Assembly: GCA_935421135.1 (NCBI GenBank)
Contig: OW285188.1
Coordinates: forward strand, 27,688,433-27,752,432
From: Bugulina stolonifera
Taxonomy: Eukaryota > Bryozoa > Gymnolaemata > Cheilostomatida > Bugulidae
Length of the DNA stretch: 64,000 nucleotides
Direction: 5' to 3'
The notes under the pieces were generated by a model. That model did not search any database. It saw only the letters and a program-made list of their open reading frames with translations, and had not been told where the DNA came from. The translations under genes were made by a program, and so were the position numbers. Each line of letters opens with the position of its first letter. Positions within the stretch are counted from its first letter, which is position 1. This document shows, one piece after another, positions 1-16,000 of the stretch.

Positions 1-912
1 CTGTATGATTGACTGTATGATTGACTGTATGGTTGACTGTATGATTGACTGTATGATTGACTGTAAGATTGACTGCACGATTGACTGTGTGATTAACTGT
101 ATGATTGACTGTATGATTGACTGTGTGATTAACTGTATGATTGACTGTACGATTGACTGTATGATTGACTGTACGATTGACTGTATGATTGACTGTATGA
201 TTGACTGTATGATTGACTGTATGATTGACTGTATGATTGACTGTATGATTGACTGTATGATTGACTGTGTGATTGACTGTATGATTGACTGTATGATTGA
301 CTGTATGATTGACTGTATGATTGACTGTGTGATTGACTGTATGATTGACTGTGTGATTGACTGTATGATTGACTGTATGATTGACTGTATGATTGACTGT
401 GTGATTGACTGTGTGATTGACTGTATGATTGACTGTATGATTGACTGTATGATTGACTGTATGATTGACTGTACGATTGACTGTACGATTGACTGTGTGA
501 TTGACTGTGTGATTGACTGTATGATTGACTGTGTGATTGACTGTATGATTGACTGTATGATTGACTGTATGATTGACTGTGTGATTGACTGTATGATTGA
601 CTGTATGATTGACTGTATGATTGACTGTACGATTGACTGTACGATTGACTGTGTGATTGACTGTATGATTGACTGTATGATTGACTGTATGATTGACTGT
701 GTGATTAACTGTATGATTGAGTGTATGATTAACTGTATGATTGACTGTATGGTTGACTGTATGATTGACTGTGTGATTGACTGTACGATTGACTGTGTGA
801 TTGACTGTATGATTGACTGTATGATTGACTGTATGATTGACTGTATGATTGACTGTATGATTGACTGTATGATTGAGTCTATGATTGACTGTACGATTGA
901 CTGTATGATTAA
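1..912. repeat. 12-bp minisatellite (gattgactgtat), about 76 copies
   Basis: A continuous array of a 12-bp unit, gattgactgtat, with mainly single-base variants (gtgtgatt, gtacgatt, aactg). It is already under way at base 1, so it continues upstream. Because 12 is a multiple of three, it reads through as a long artificial ORF of M-I-D-C tetrapeptides. It lies just upstream of a DDX54 exon and is best read as intron filling. The stretch 913-1048 after it is unique sequence ending in a pyrimidine-poor acceptor (tgttgtag). Confidence 0.95.
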
Positions 913-1048
913 CTGTGTGCTACTATTTACTACCGCTAGCATTGTGCTACTGTTAGTCAAATCAGTATACAGTTTGGAGTAGCTAATAATGTTACCTGAT
1001 AGTAGGATTCACCGACAGTTGTGACATGACTTTATCCCTGTGTTGTAG

Positions 1049-4000
1049 CTTGGTAAATATACTGGACTAAAAGCAGCAGTTGTACTTGGTGGAGATAGGT
1101 AAGTGTTGTTTATATCTCTTTTTATTTACAGTACATCTCTGTATCTACATGTCTCTGTATCTACATATTATCTCTGAATCTATATATCTTTCCATATCTA
1201 CTCATATCTCTGTATCTACATGCCTCTGTATCGACATATTATCTCTGAATCTACATATCTTTCCGTATCTACATATCTTTCCGTATCTACATATCTTTCC
1301 GTATCTACATATCTTTCCGTATCTACATATCTTTCCGTATCTACATATCTTTCCGTATCTACATATCTCTGTATCTACATACCTCTGTATCTACATATCT
1401 CTGTATCTACACATCTCTGTATCTACATACCTCTGTATCTACATATCTCTGTATCTACATATCTCTGCATCTACATATCTCTGTATCTACATATTTCTGT
1501 ATCTACATATCTTTCTTATGCACCTCTGTATACAAGTATTGTGATGTGTTGTAGTATGGATGATCAGTTTGAAGCACTGCACTCCAACCCAGATGTGTAA
1601 GTCATGTGTTATAAGTGTAATAGCAGCTGCTAGTCATGTTCTACTCAGTATGCATATCATATCAAGACTCTGGCATGTATGTATGTACCAGCTTCATCCA
1701 CACACGCACATGTCTAATACACATGTGTATGGTAGTAGTACATCACCCCATAAAGCACTCTATTGACTGATCAGTTAATACCATTTGTTGTAACTATCTG
1801 CATACGTCTATCTGCTCTATATACAGGATAATCGCTACTCCGGGCAGGTTCATGCATGTCGTGGTGGAGATGAACCTCAAACTTTCATCTGTTGAGTACG
1901 TTGTGTTCGACGAGGCAGACAGGTAAATACTACCTAGTGGTGTTACCTGATAGTAGTAGTACAAGCACTACCTGATAGGAGTAGTGTTGGTAGTAGTACA
2001 TGTACTAGTAGTATTGGTACTGATGTTACCCGGTAGTAGTAGTGTTAATATGTTATACTGTGCACACAGGCTGTTTGAGATGGGATTTGAGACACAAATA
2101 AGGGAAGTGATTCACAGACTGTCGGATAAGAGACAGACTGTGCTATTTTCAGCCACCCTACCCAAGGGACTGGTAGAGTTTGCCAAGGCTGGTCTACACA
2201 ACCCCACCCTAATACGTCTAGATGTGGATAGTAAACTCAGCCCAAACCTACAGGTACACAGTCTAATTGATGACTATAAATATAGTACTACATTCTAGTT
2301 GACATCTGTTATTACTGTACCCAACTCTCCATCACCTAAAAGCTTTCCAATGAACTGAGAGCTGAAGTGTAACACACTAAGCAGGTTGCTAGGATAATGA
2401 CTGATAGTGGACAATATAGAGTGTATACAGTATTATAGTAAACTGTCTGTAGCCTCAGTACATCACAATACTCTACTCTGTACCTATGTATCTGCACTAC
2501 TTACCTACTGAGGCATGTGTCTGTCTGTGTATCTGTAGACTCAGTTCTTCAGATGTAGGACTGTAGATAAAGACGCTCTACTACTACACCTCCTTACACA
2601 TGTTATCAAGAAGGGAGAGCAGACAGTAGTCTTCCTTGCTACTAAGCACCATGTAGAATACATCAACATGGTAAATACCTTTTGTAGTACTACCCAGTAT
2701 TATATAGCCCATACATATGTAGATCCGTGGGTATTATTACATTATAGTAGTGCATGTGTCTGTGTTTGATGTTAGTAGTAGTAAGAGCTGACTAGTAGTC
2801 TTAGTGGACAATAAGAATACTATTACAGTGTATACAATATACATGTGTAACATTAAAGGGGTACTACAGTGTATATACTATATATGTGTAACATTAAAGG
2901 GGTACTACAGTGTATATACTATATATTATGTGTAACATTAAAGGGGTACTACAGTGTATATACTATATATATGTAACATTAAAGGGGTACTACAGTGTAT
3001 ATACTATATATTATGTGTAACATTAAAGGGGTACTACAGTGTATATACTATATATATGTAACATTAAAGGGGTACTACAGTGTATATACCAGGGATGCCC
3101 AAACTTTTTGGCGGAAAGGGACAAATTCTAAAAGCGCAACAGAGCAAGGGACACTTATTTTTTGCTGCTGCTTTTATTGCGATTATTAAATGGGTAATTT
3201 ATTTATGATACAAAATGAGTTATTTTATAAAATTATAATACGCAGATTTATTGATTCTGCTTTAACCAAAGTATAACAGGAACAGTTAGTCAATTTTGAA
3301 GTACACCAAAACAGAATAAAGGTAGAAACAGACTAGCGAATTGTGCGCCGTTATAAGCCGCGAAATGATGGTGGACAGGGCATTAAAAATTGAGGGCAAA
3401 ACACCCTGTTCGCCAAATATCAAGCGCGTTTAATATTTTAGGTTTAGTTCTCAATAATACTAACTTCTGATTGGCCAGCAAAACTTTTACTGCCTCCATT
3501 CTACACTTTCCTCTGTAAACAAAAATTCCACATTGAGTAGCTGTTACCCTAAAAGCAGATACATTTTGCAAGTTTTAACTTTTGCGAATTTCGCGAGTGA
3601 CAAACTCGCGAAATTCGCAAAAGTTTTTTAGCAAGCTATGGTAATTACTTTACCTCACAGGTGGGCTTACTGCACTATATAGGAGTCAGTTGTAGTTTTG
3701 TACTGTATGTAAGTGGGGTTTAAATCTGAGTAAACATAGAGTTTAGCTAGGCTTGGTTTTAATGCTGAAATATGCTTAAACATCAATTTTGGGACTTACA
3801 CAAATTTCGCGATAGGCCAAACTCGCTAAATATTTCTATCGCAAATTGCTCCAGGATTAGCAAACTCGCAAAACTTTCTTCCGCGAAATATTTCTGCTTT
3901 TAGGGTATTATGTGGTGTGCACGTAGGAAACATAGATAAAATAATTGTCAGCCTTAGCACACATGCTCAGGCTAGAAATTGCATTGATGTAGAAAACATC

Positions 4001-7000
4001 GCTAGCATGTTACTCAGCGGAAAAAGTTTTTATGCTGGCAAAACATGATGGAACGATGCGAAAAGTTTGCTAGTCAGATTCGGCCTTAAATGAAAATTGT
4101 AATGAATATTTTATGCATGTTACATGATACATTTGTGAATACAATTATTAGTGGGTGACATGGAATTGTCACCATAAAGTCTATGTCTCTTTTAGTAGCT
4201 GCCTGAATTTTGTTTTTGAAATAGGCCTACATGCATGCAGTTCAAGTGACTGAGCAAACTCTCACACAAGAATGTGCTACCAAAGAGTGTCATCAGTTTA
4301 CCAGCGACTTTAGTTAATTTGGGGTACCTGCGATTTCCACTTTTCTCTGTCTTCAACTCTTGGCACTGTGATTAGGTCAATCAGGCAAGCAATGTTTTGT
4401 AGTTTTTAAATTGTTGACAGAAATCTACTTCACTGTCTGCTAAAATATTTTTGGATTTTCATTTTTGCATGCGGAATTTTTTAACATTGTGATGTATTTT
4501 TAAGTGTAACTTGGGCAGTGCAATTGCCACAAAAGGCCATTTTTACGTGTGAAATTTGAGAAGTGATGAAGGGACACCAAAATCCATGTAAAGGGACACT
4601 GTGTCCCTTAGGGACACATTTGGGCATCCCTGGTATATACTATATATTATGTGTAACATTAAAGGGGTACTACAGTGTATATACTATATATTATGTGTAA
4701 CATTAAAGGGGTACTACAGTGTATATACTATATATATGTAACATTGAAGGGGTACTACAGTGTATATGCAATTAAAGGGGTACTACGGTGTATAATGTGT
4801 AACATTAAAGGGGTACTGCTGACAGTTATTTTTTCTTTCCCAATTTGCTTCAGTTTTTATGCTCATTCAGAGTTACATGAACTTTCGTGACCTAAACTTT
4901 ACCTTATTTGGCTGCATGTACATGTATATACCATGGTTTAATATGTACATGTAGGCCTATATACAATGTACCATGATATAGTATATACATGTATATACCA
5001 TGGTATATACATGTATATAACTTGTGTACTTGTAGCTACTAGGAAAGGCAGGCATCAGCTGTTGCTGTGTTTACAGTTCCCTCGACCAATCAGCTAGGAA
5101 GATAAACGTTGCCAAGTTTACTCACAGGAAGTGCAGTGTGATGCTGGTGACTGACCTGGCTGCTAGGGGCATAGATATACCCATCTTAGATAATGTTATC
5201 AACTTCCACTTTCCCGCTAAAGGAAAACTGTTTGTGCACAGAGTGGGTAAGCAGTTACTCTACTTCCACACCAGCTACCAGCTACCAGCTCTGCTCTTTA
5301 GTCAGAGTTGGTAGGCATCCGTCTAGTTCAAATGCATACGGTACGTTGTGGTACATGTATGTGAACAGTACGTTGTGGTACATGTATGTGAACGCTACAT
5401 TGTGGTACATGTATGTGAACAGTACGTAGTGGTACCTGTACTATGGGTACAGTATGTGGCGGTACCTGTGCTAATAGGTGCAGTATGTAGTGGTATCTAT
5501 TCGTCACACATAGACACATATGTATATCTACTTGTAGGTAGAGTAGCTCGTGCAGGTAGAAGTGGTACAGCCTACACACTAGTAGCTCCTGATGAGATGC
5601 CTTACCTGCTTGACCTACATCTTTTCCTCGGTAAACCAGTCAAGTGGGTCACAGACTCTGATAAGAAGAGTGAGTACAGCACCTACATGTACTACTAGCA
5701 CCTGCTACTGCATGTACTACTAGCACCTACATGTACTACTACATGTACTACTAGCACCTGCTACTACATGTACTACTAGCACCTGCTACTACATGTACTA
5801 CTAGCACCTACTACTCCATGTACTACTAGCACCTACTACTACATGTACTACTAGCACCTACTACTGCATGTACTACTAACACCTACTACTACATGTACTA
5901 CTAGCACCTACTACTGCATGTACTACTAGCACCTGCTACTACATGTACTACTAGCACCTACTACTCCATGTACTACTAGCACCTACTACTACATGTACTA
6001 CTAGCACCTACTACTGCATGTACTACTAGCACCTACTACTACATGTACTACTAGCACCTGCTACTGCATGTACTACTAGCACCTACTACTACATGTACTA
6101 CTAGCACCTGCTACTGCATGTACTACTAGCACCTGCTACTACACGTACTACTAGCACAATCGTTAGTCCATTACCACTGCTGTATTGTTACTGTGACATG
6201 CGTATCTCCCATGATATACGGAATAGCTCTAGCCACAGTCTACTTGTAGAGTTGTCTGATGGGATGGTTGGACACGTCCCTCAAGCTCTATTAGACAATG
6301 CAGATGCTGATATCAGGCTACTCACAGACAACTCCCATGACTGGGTTAGTTATCTCATCCTTCCCTCTCTTCGTCTGTCTCACTAGAACCTTCCCACATA
6401 CACCACTATGACCAATATAATTATATGGTATGCCTTAACAGCTGTACACTTGAGTATTATGTTTCAGAGCAATATGGTGAAGGTGTGCGCTAACGGTTAC
6501 AAGTTGTATCTCAAGTCTAGACCAGCCCCTTCGTCTGAGTCTATAAAACGTATGAAGGAGTTGGAGTGTATTACTCTTGGGTTCCATCCTCTGCTAGGTG
6601 TGTATACAGTGGTACCTGCCCTACCAGTGTAATACTATACTCAGTAGTTGTCTACCCACTGATAGTATAATACTATACTCAGTAGTTGTCTACCCACTTA
6701 TAGTGTAATATTATACTCAGTAGTTGTCTACCCACTGATAGTGTAATACTATACTCGGTAGTTGTCTACCCACTGATAGTGTAATATTATACTCAGTAGT
6801 TGTCTACCCACTGATAGTGTAATATTATACTCAGTAGTTGTCTACCCACTGATAGTGTAATATTATACTCAGTAGTTGTCTACCCACTGATAGTGTAATA
6901 CTATACTCAGTAGTTGTCTACCCACTGATAGTATAATACTATACTCAGTAGTTGTCTACCCACTTATAGTGTAATATTATACTCAGTAGTTGTCTACCCA

Positions 7001-10000
7001 CTGATAGTGTAATACTATACTCGGTAGTTGTCTACCCACTGATAGTGTAATATTATACTCAGTAGTTGTCTACCCACTTATAGTGTAATATTATACTCAG
7101 TAGTTGTCTACCCACTGATAGTGTAATATTATACTCAGTAGTTGTCTACCCACTGATAGTGTAATATTATACTCAGTAGTTGTCTACAACACTGATAGTG
7201 TAATATTATACTCAGTAGTTGTCTACCCACTTATAGTGTAATATTATACTCAGTAGTTGTCTACCCACTGATAGTGTAATATTATACTCAGTAGTTGTCT
7301 ACCCACTGATAGTGTAATATTATACTCAGTAGTTGTCTACCCACTGATAGTATAATACTATACTCGGTAGTTGTCTACACACTGATAGTGTAATACTGTA
7401 CTCAGTAGTTGTCTACCCACTGATAGTGTAATATTATAATCAGTAGTTGTCTACCCACTGATAGTGTAATATTATACTCGGTAGTTGTCTACCCACTGAT
7501 AGTGTAATATTATACTCAGTAGTTGTCTACCCACTGATAGTGTAATATTATACTCAGTAGTTGTCTACCTACTGATAGTGTAATATTATACTCGGTAGTT
7601 GTCTACAACACTGATAGTGTAATATTATACTCAGTAGTTGTCTACCCACTTATAGTGTAATATTATACTCAGTAGTTGTCTACCCACTGATAGTGTAATA
7701 TTATACTCAGTAGTTGTCTACCCACTGATAGTGTAATATTATACTCAGTAGTTGTCTACCCACTGATAGTATAATACTATACTCGGTAGTTGTCTACACA
7801 CTGATAGTGTAATACTGTACTCAGTAGTTGTCTACCCACTGATAGTGTAATATTATAATCAGTAGTTGTCTACCCACTGATAGTGTAATATTATACTCGG
7901 TAGTTGTCTACCCACTGATAGTGTAATATTATACTCAGTAGTTGTCTACCCACTGATAGTGTAATATTATACTCAGTAGTTGTCTACCTACTGATAGTGT
8001 AATATTATACTCAGTAGTTGTCTACCCACTTATAGTGTAATATTATACTCAGTAGTTGTCTACCCACTGATAGTGTAATATTATACTCAGTAGTTGTCTA
8101 CCCACTTATAGTGTAATATTATACTCAGTAGTTGTCTACCCACTGATAGTGTAATATTATACTCAGTAGTTGTCTACCCACTGATAGTGTAATATTATAC
8201 TCAGTAGTTGTCTACCCACTGATAGTATAATACTATACTCGGTAGTTGTCTACACACTGATAGTGTAATACTGTACTCAGTAGTTGTCTACCCACTGATA
8301 GTGTAATATTATAATCAGTAGTTGTCTACCCACTGATAGTGTAATATTATACTCAGTAGTTGTCTACCCACTGATAGTGTAATATTATACTCGGTAGTTG
8401 TCTACCCACTGATAGTGTAATATTATACTCAGTAGTTGTCTACCCACTGATAGTGTAATATTATACTCAGTAGTTGTCTACCTACTGATAGTGTAATATT
8501 ATACTCGGTAGTTGTCTACAACACTGATAGTGTAATATTATACTCAGTAGTTGTCTACCCACTTATAGTGTAATATTATACTCAGTAGTTGTCTACCCAC
8601 TGATAGTGTAATATTATACTCAGTAGTTGTCTACCCACTGATAGTGTAATATTATACTCAGTAGTTGTCTACCCACTGATAGTATAATACTATACTCGGT
8701 AGTTGTCTACACACTGATAGTGTAATACTGTACTCAGTAGTTGTCTACCCACTGATAGTGTAATATTATAATCAGTAGTTGTCTACCCACTGATAGTGTA
8801 ATATTATACTCGGTAGTTGTCTACCCACTGATAGTGTAATATTATACTCAGTAGTTGTCTACCCACTGATAGTGTAATATTATACTCAGTAGTTGTCTAC
8901 CCACTTATAGTGTAATATTATACTCAGTAGTTGTCTACCCACTGATAGTGTAATATTATACTCAGTAGTTGTCTACCCACTGATAGTGTAATATTATACT
9001 CAGTAGTTGTCTACCCACTGATAGTATAATACTATACTCGGTAGTTGTCTACACACTGATAGTGTAATACTGTACTCAGTAGTTGTCTACCCACTGATAG
9101 TGTAATATTATAATCAGTAGTTGTCTACCCACTGATAGTGTAATATTATACTCGGTAGTTGTCTACCCACTGATAGTGTAATATTATACTCAGTAGTTGT
9201 CTACCCACTGATAGTGTAATATTATACTCAGTAGTTGTCTACCTACTGATAGTGTAATATTATACTCGGTAGTTGTCTACAACACTGATAGTGTAATATT
9301 ATACTCAGTAGTTGTCTACCCACTTATAGTGTAATATTATACTCAGTAGTTGTCTACCCACTGATAGTGTAATATTATACTCAGTAGTTGTCTACCCACT
9401 GATAGTGTAATATTATACTCAGTAGTTGTCTACCCACTGATAGTATAATACTATACTCGGTAGTTGTCTACACACTGATAGTGTAATACTGTACTCAGTA
9501 GTTGTCTACCCACTGATAGTGTAATATTATAATCAGTAGTTGTCTACCCACTGATAGTGTAATATTATACTCGGTAGTTGTCTACCCACTGATAGTGTAA
9601 TATTATACTCAGTAGTTGTCTACCCACTGATAGTGTAATATTATACTCGGTAGTTGTCTACCCACTGATAGTGTAATATTATACTCAGTAGTTGTCTACC
9701 CACTTATAGTGTAATATTATACTCAGTAGTTGTCTACCCACTGATAGTGTAATATTATACTCAGTAGTTGTCTACCCACTGATAGTATAATACTATACTC
9801 GGTAGTTGTCTACACACTGATAGTGTAATACTGTACTCAGTAGTTGTCTACCCACTGATAGTGTAATATTATAATCAGTAGTTGTCTACCCACTGATAGT
9901 GTAATATTATACTCGGTAGTTGTCTACCCACTGATAGTGTAATATTATACTCAGTAGTTGTCTACCTACTGATAGTGTAATATTATACTCAGTAGTTGTC

Positions 10001-13000
10001 TACCCACTTATAGTGTAATATTATACTCAGTAGTTGTCTACCCACTGATAGTGTAATATTATACTCAGTAGTTGTCTACCCACTGGTAATACATCACAAC
10101 ATTCTTTTAACTTGTAGAGCCAGAAGAGATAACAGAGAAAGAGAGAGTGAGCATGTTAACTAGTATGAAATACTTCAGACCAAAAAGTGTAAGTACAAGA
10201 GCAAAGTGATCATTTCATATATACATGTGTGTGTTTGTATATACATGTATATATATGTATATGTATATTGAGGTGAATACCATTTTATTACTAATAGTGA
10301 AACGGTATATTACGAATAGATGTGATGTTCATATACATATACATATATTATCGGGCTAGTTGTGTTTCATTTGCAGACTATCTTTGAGATTGGTGGTAAT
10401 AATAAGACACCAGGCTATTCTGTCATGCAATTAAAGAGGAGGAAACACAACAATGTTATAGCTGTGACAGCTGAAAAGAAGTGTGACATCATGACTCAGT
10501 TTATGGAAGAACAGCAGAAGAGATCTACTGCAGAGAGGACCAGCCTGTCTTCTGAGCAGGTCTGTGTGGTTACTGTATGTGTATATGTAGTGGTTACTGT
10601 GTGTCTATACGTAGTGGTTACTGTATGTGTATACATAGTGGTTACTGTATGTGTATATGTAGTGGTTACTGTGTGTCTATACGTAGTGGTTACTGTATGT
10701 GTATACATAGTGGTTACTGTATGTGTATATGTAGTGGTTACTGTGTGTCTATACGTAGTGGTTACTGTGTGTCTATACGTAGTGGTTACTGTATGTGTAT
10801 ATGTAGTGGTTACTGTGCGTATACGTAGTGGTTACTGTATGTGTATATAATTATTTAGTGGTTAATGTGTGTGTATATGTAATGATATATTATAATATAT
10901 ATACATGTATATATCAACAGATAGCCTGTGATCTTACTTCATTGAGTAACCCAAATCCACAGAAGAAAGGAAAGAAGCGGAAGTTAGAACCAGTGAAAGA
11001 TGAAGATTATTATATTTCATACAAACCAAAAGACTATAACAGTGAGATGGGGTCAGTTATAATACTACAAGTACATGTATATTATATAATACTACAAGTA
11101 CATGTATATTATATAAAGTACACATGGATATATAATACACTGTATATTATATAAAGTACACATGGATATATAATACACTGTATATTATATAAAGTACACA
11201 TGGATATATAATACACTGTATATTATATAAAGTATACATGGATATATAATACACTGTATATTATTATATAAAGTACACATGGATATATAATACACTGTAT
11301 ATTATATAAAGTACACATGGATATATAATACACTGTATATTATATAAAGTATACATGGATATATAATACACTGTATATTATATAAAGTACACATGGATAT
11401 ATAATACACTGTATATTATATAAAGTACACATGGATATATAATACACTGTATATTATATAAAGTACACATGGATATATAATACACTGTATATTATATAAA
11501 GTACACATGGATATATAATACACTGTATATTATATAAAGTACACATGGATATATAATACACTGTATATTATATAAAGTACACATGGATATATAATACACT
11601 GTATATTATATAAAGTACACATGGATATATAATACACTGTATATTATATAAAGTACACATGGATATATAATACACTGTATATTATATAAAGTACACATGG
11701 ATATATAATACACTGTATATTATATAAAGTATACATGGATATATAATACACTGTATATTATATAAAGTACACATGGATATATAATACACTGTATATTATA
11801 TAAAGTACACATGGATATATAATACACTGTATATTATATAAAGTACACATGGATATATAATACACTGTATATTATATAAAGTACACATGGATATATAATA
11901 CACTGTATATTATATAAAGTACACATGGATATATAATACACTGTATATTATATAAAGTACACATGGATATATAATACACTGTATATTATATAAAGTACAC
12001 ATGGATATATAATACACTGTATATTATATAAAGTACACATGGATATATAATACACTGTATATTATATAAAGTACACATGGATATATAATACACTGTATAT
12101 TATTATATAAAGTACACATGGATATATAATACACTGTATATTATATAAAGTATACATGGATATATAATACACTGTATATTATATAAAGTACACATGGATA
12201 TATAATACACTGTATATTATTATATAAAGTACACATGGATATATAATACACTGTATATTATATAAAGTACACATGGATATATAATACACTGTATATTATA
12301 TAAAGTACACATGGATATATAATACACTGTATATTATATAAAGTATACATGGATATATAATACACTGTATATTATATAAAGTATACATGGATATATAATA
12401 CACTGTATATTATATAAAGTACACATGGATATATAATACACTGTATATTATATAAAGTACACATGGATATATAATACACTGTATATTATATAAAGTACAC
12501 ATGGATATATAATACACTGTATATTATATAAAGTACACATGGATATATAATACACTGTATATTATATAAAGTACACATGGATATATAATACACTGTATAT
12601 TATATAAAGTACACATGGATATATAATACACTGTATATTATATAAAGTATACATGGATATATAATACACTGTATATTATATAAAGTACACATGGATATAT
12701 AATACACTGTATATTATATAAAGTACACATGGATATATAATACACTGTATATTATATAAAGTATACATGGATATATAATACACTGTATATTATATAAAGT
12801 ACACATGGATATATAATACACTGTATATTATATAAAGTACACATGGATATATAATACACTGTATATTATATAAAGTATACATGGATATATAATACACTGT
12901 ATATTATATAAAGTATACATGGATATATAATACACTGTATATTATATAAAGTACACATGGATATATAATACACTGTATATTATATAAAGTACACATGGAT

Positions 13001-16000
13001 ATATAATACACTGTATATTATATAAAGTACACATGGATATATAATACACTGTATATTATATAAAGTACACATGGATATATAATACACTGTATATTATATA
13101 AAGTACACATGGATATATAATACACTGTATATTATATAAAGTACACATGGATATATAATACACTGTATATTATATAAAGTACACATGGATATATAATACA
13201 CTGTATATTATATAAAGTACACATGGATATATAATACACTGTATATTATATAAAGTACACATGGATATATAATACACTGTATATTATATAAAGTACACAT
13301 GGATATATAATACACTGTATATTATATAAAGTACACATGGATATATAATACACTGTATATTATATAAAGTATACATGGATATATAATACACTGTATATTA
13401 TATAAAGTATACATGGATATATAATACACTGTATATTATATAAAGTATACATGGATATATAATACACTGTATATTATATAAAGTATACATGGATATATAA
13501 TACACTGTATATTATATAAAGTATACATGGATATATAATACACTGTATATTATATAAAGTATACATGGATATATAATACACTGTATATTATATAAAGTAT
13601 ACATGGATATATAATACACTGTATATTATATAAAGTATACATGGATATATAATACACTGTATATTATATAAAGTACACATGGATATATAATACACTGTAT
13701 ATTATATAAAGTATACATGGATATATAATACACTGTATATTATATAAAGTATACATGGATATATAATACACTGTATATTATATAAAGTATACATGGATAT
13801 ATAATACACTGTATATTATATAAAGTATACATGGATATATAATACACTGTATATTATATAAAGTATACATGGATATATAATACACTGTATATTATATAAA
13901 GTATACATGGATATATAATACACTGTATATTATATAAAGTATACATGGATATATAATACACTGTATATTATATAAAGTATACATGGATATATAATACACT
14001 GCATATTGTATAAAGTAAATATTGATTATTTTATAGGCTCGGTTTAGCGAATAACTTTAATGAGCAGGCTAAAGGGGCGGTGCTAGACCTGACTGGAGAT
14101 GATAATGAACAGATGAAGAGCTCTCAGAATAGAATGAAATGGTGAGTTATGATGTAACAGTGTACTGTATACAGTAGATATGCCAGTATAACCTGTATAC
14201 AACGTAGGAGGTTATGATGTAACAGTGTACTGTATACAGTAGATATGCTAGTATAACCTGTATACAATGTAGGAGGTGATGATGTAACGGTGTACTGTAT
14301 ACAGTAGATATGCTAGTATAACCTGTATACAATGTAGGAGGTTATGATGTAACAGTGTACTGTATACAGTAGATATGCTAGTATAACCTGTATACAACGT
14401 AGGAGGTTATGATGTAACAGTGTACTGTATACAGTAGATATGCTAGTATAACCTGTATACAATGTAGGAGGTTATGATGTAACAGTGTACTGTATACAGT
14501 AGATATGCTAGTATAACCTGTATACAACGTAGGAGGTTATGATGTAACAGTGTACTGTATACAGTAGATATGCTAGTATAACCTGTATACAATGTAGGAG
14601 GTTATGATGTAACAGTGTACTGTATACAGTAGATATGCTAGTATAACCTGTATACAATGTAGGAGGTTATGATGTAACAGTGTACTGTATACAGTAGATA
14701 TGCTAGTATAACCTGTATACAACGTAGTAGGTTATGATGTAACAGTGTACTGTATACAGTAGATATGCTAGTATAACCTGTATACAACGTAGGAGGTTAT
14801 GATGTAACAGTGTACTGTATACAGTAGATATGCTAGTATAACCTGTATACAACGTAGGAGGTTATGATGTAACAGTGTACTGTATACAGTAGATATGCTA
14901 GTATAACCTGTATACAACGTAGTAGGTTATGATGTAACAGTGTACTGTATACAGTAGATATGCTAGTATAACCTGTATACAACGTAGGAGGTTATGATGT
15001 AACAGTGTACTGTATACAGTAGATAGTCTAGTATAACCTGTATACAACGTAGGAGGTTATGATGTAACAGTGTACTGTATACAGTAGATATGCTAGTATA
15101 ACCTGTATACAATGTAGGAGGTTATGATGTAACAGTGTACTGTATACAGTAGATATGCCAGTATAACCTGTATACAACGTAGGAGGTTATGATGTAACAG
15201 TGTACTGTATACAGTAGACATGCTAGTATAACCTGTATACAACGTAGTAGGTTATGATGTAACAGTGTACTGTATACAGTAGATATGCTAGTATAACCTG
15301 TATACAACGTAGGAGGTTATGATGTAACAGTGTACTGTATACAGTAGACATGCTAGTATAACCTGTATACAATGTAGGAGGTTATGATGTAACAGTGTAC
15401 TGTATACAGTAGACATGCTAGTATAACCTGTATACAATGTAGGAGGTTATGATGTAACAGTGTACTGTATACAGTAGATATGCTAGTATAACCTGTATAC
15501 AACGTAGGAGGTTATGATGTAACAGTGTACTGTATACAGTAGATATGCCAGTATAACCTGTATACAACGTAGTAGGTTATGATATAACAGTGTACTGTAT
15601 ACAGTAGACATGCTAGTATAACCTGTATAGTGTAATATAATGCATTATAATATCATATAATGACTATGCTATGTTAGGGATAGAAAAAAGAAGAGATTCG
15701 TCGGACAGTCTGGTAATCAAGGAAAGAATAAGAAAATAAAGACAGAGAGTGGGCAGTGGATCAACGCCTCATATAAATCTGATGCCTATGAGGTAGGTAC
15801 TGGGTCTATGATGCCTGTAGTATATGGACCATGTAATCTGATACAATACCATGCAAATCAGTAGAATACAATGAAATACAGTAGGTAGCGTAGTGTGTTC
15901 CCTCCTATAATCTCTGTTAGGTAGGGTAGTGTGTTCCCTCTTCTAATCTCTGTTAGGTAGGGTAGTGTGTTCCCTCCTATAATCTCTGTTAGGTAGCGTA

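Larger units (their letters stand above)
2840..4815. repeat. 41-44 bp minisatellite in DDX54 intron, interrupted by a transposon
   Basis: The unit is about 41 bp (key part gtaacattaaaggggtacta followed by cagtgtatatactatatat). Six copies lie left of a DNA transposon (2848-3081) and about four to five to its right (4641-4815). The array was therefore one block before the insertion. Confidence 0.9.

Noticed and set aside
5..982. 325-codon ORF of M-I-D-C repeats
   Set aside because: Pure product of a 12-bp tandem repeat in an intron; all variants are substitutions without coding constraint, and it has no relation to a known protein.
6610..10086. CRISPR-like array
   Set aside because: Units are contiguous with no unique spacers, lie in an animal intron, and show higher-order satellite structure.
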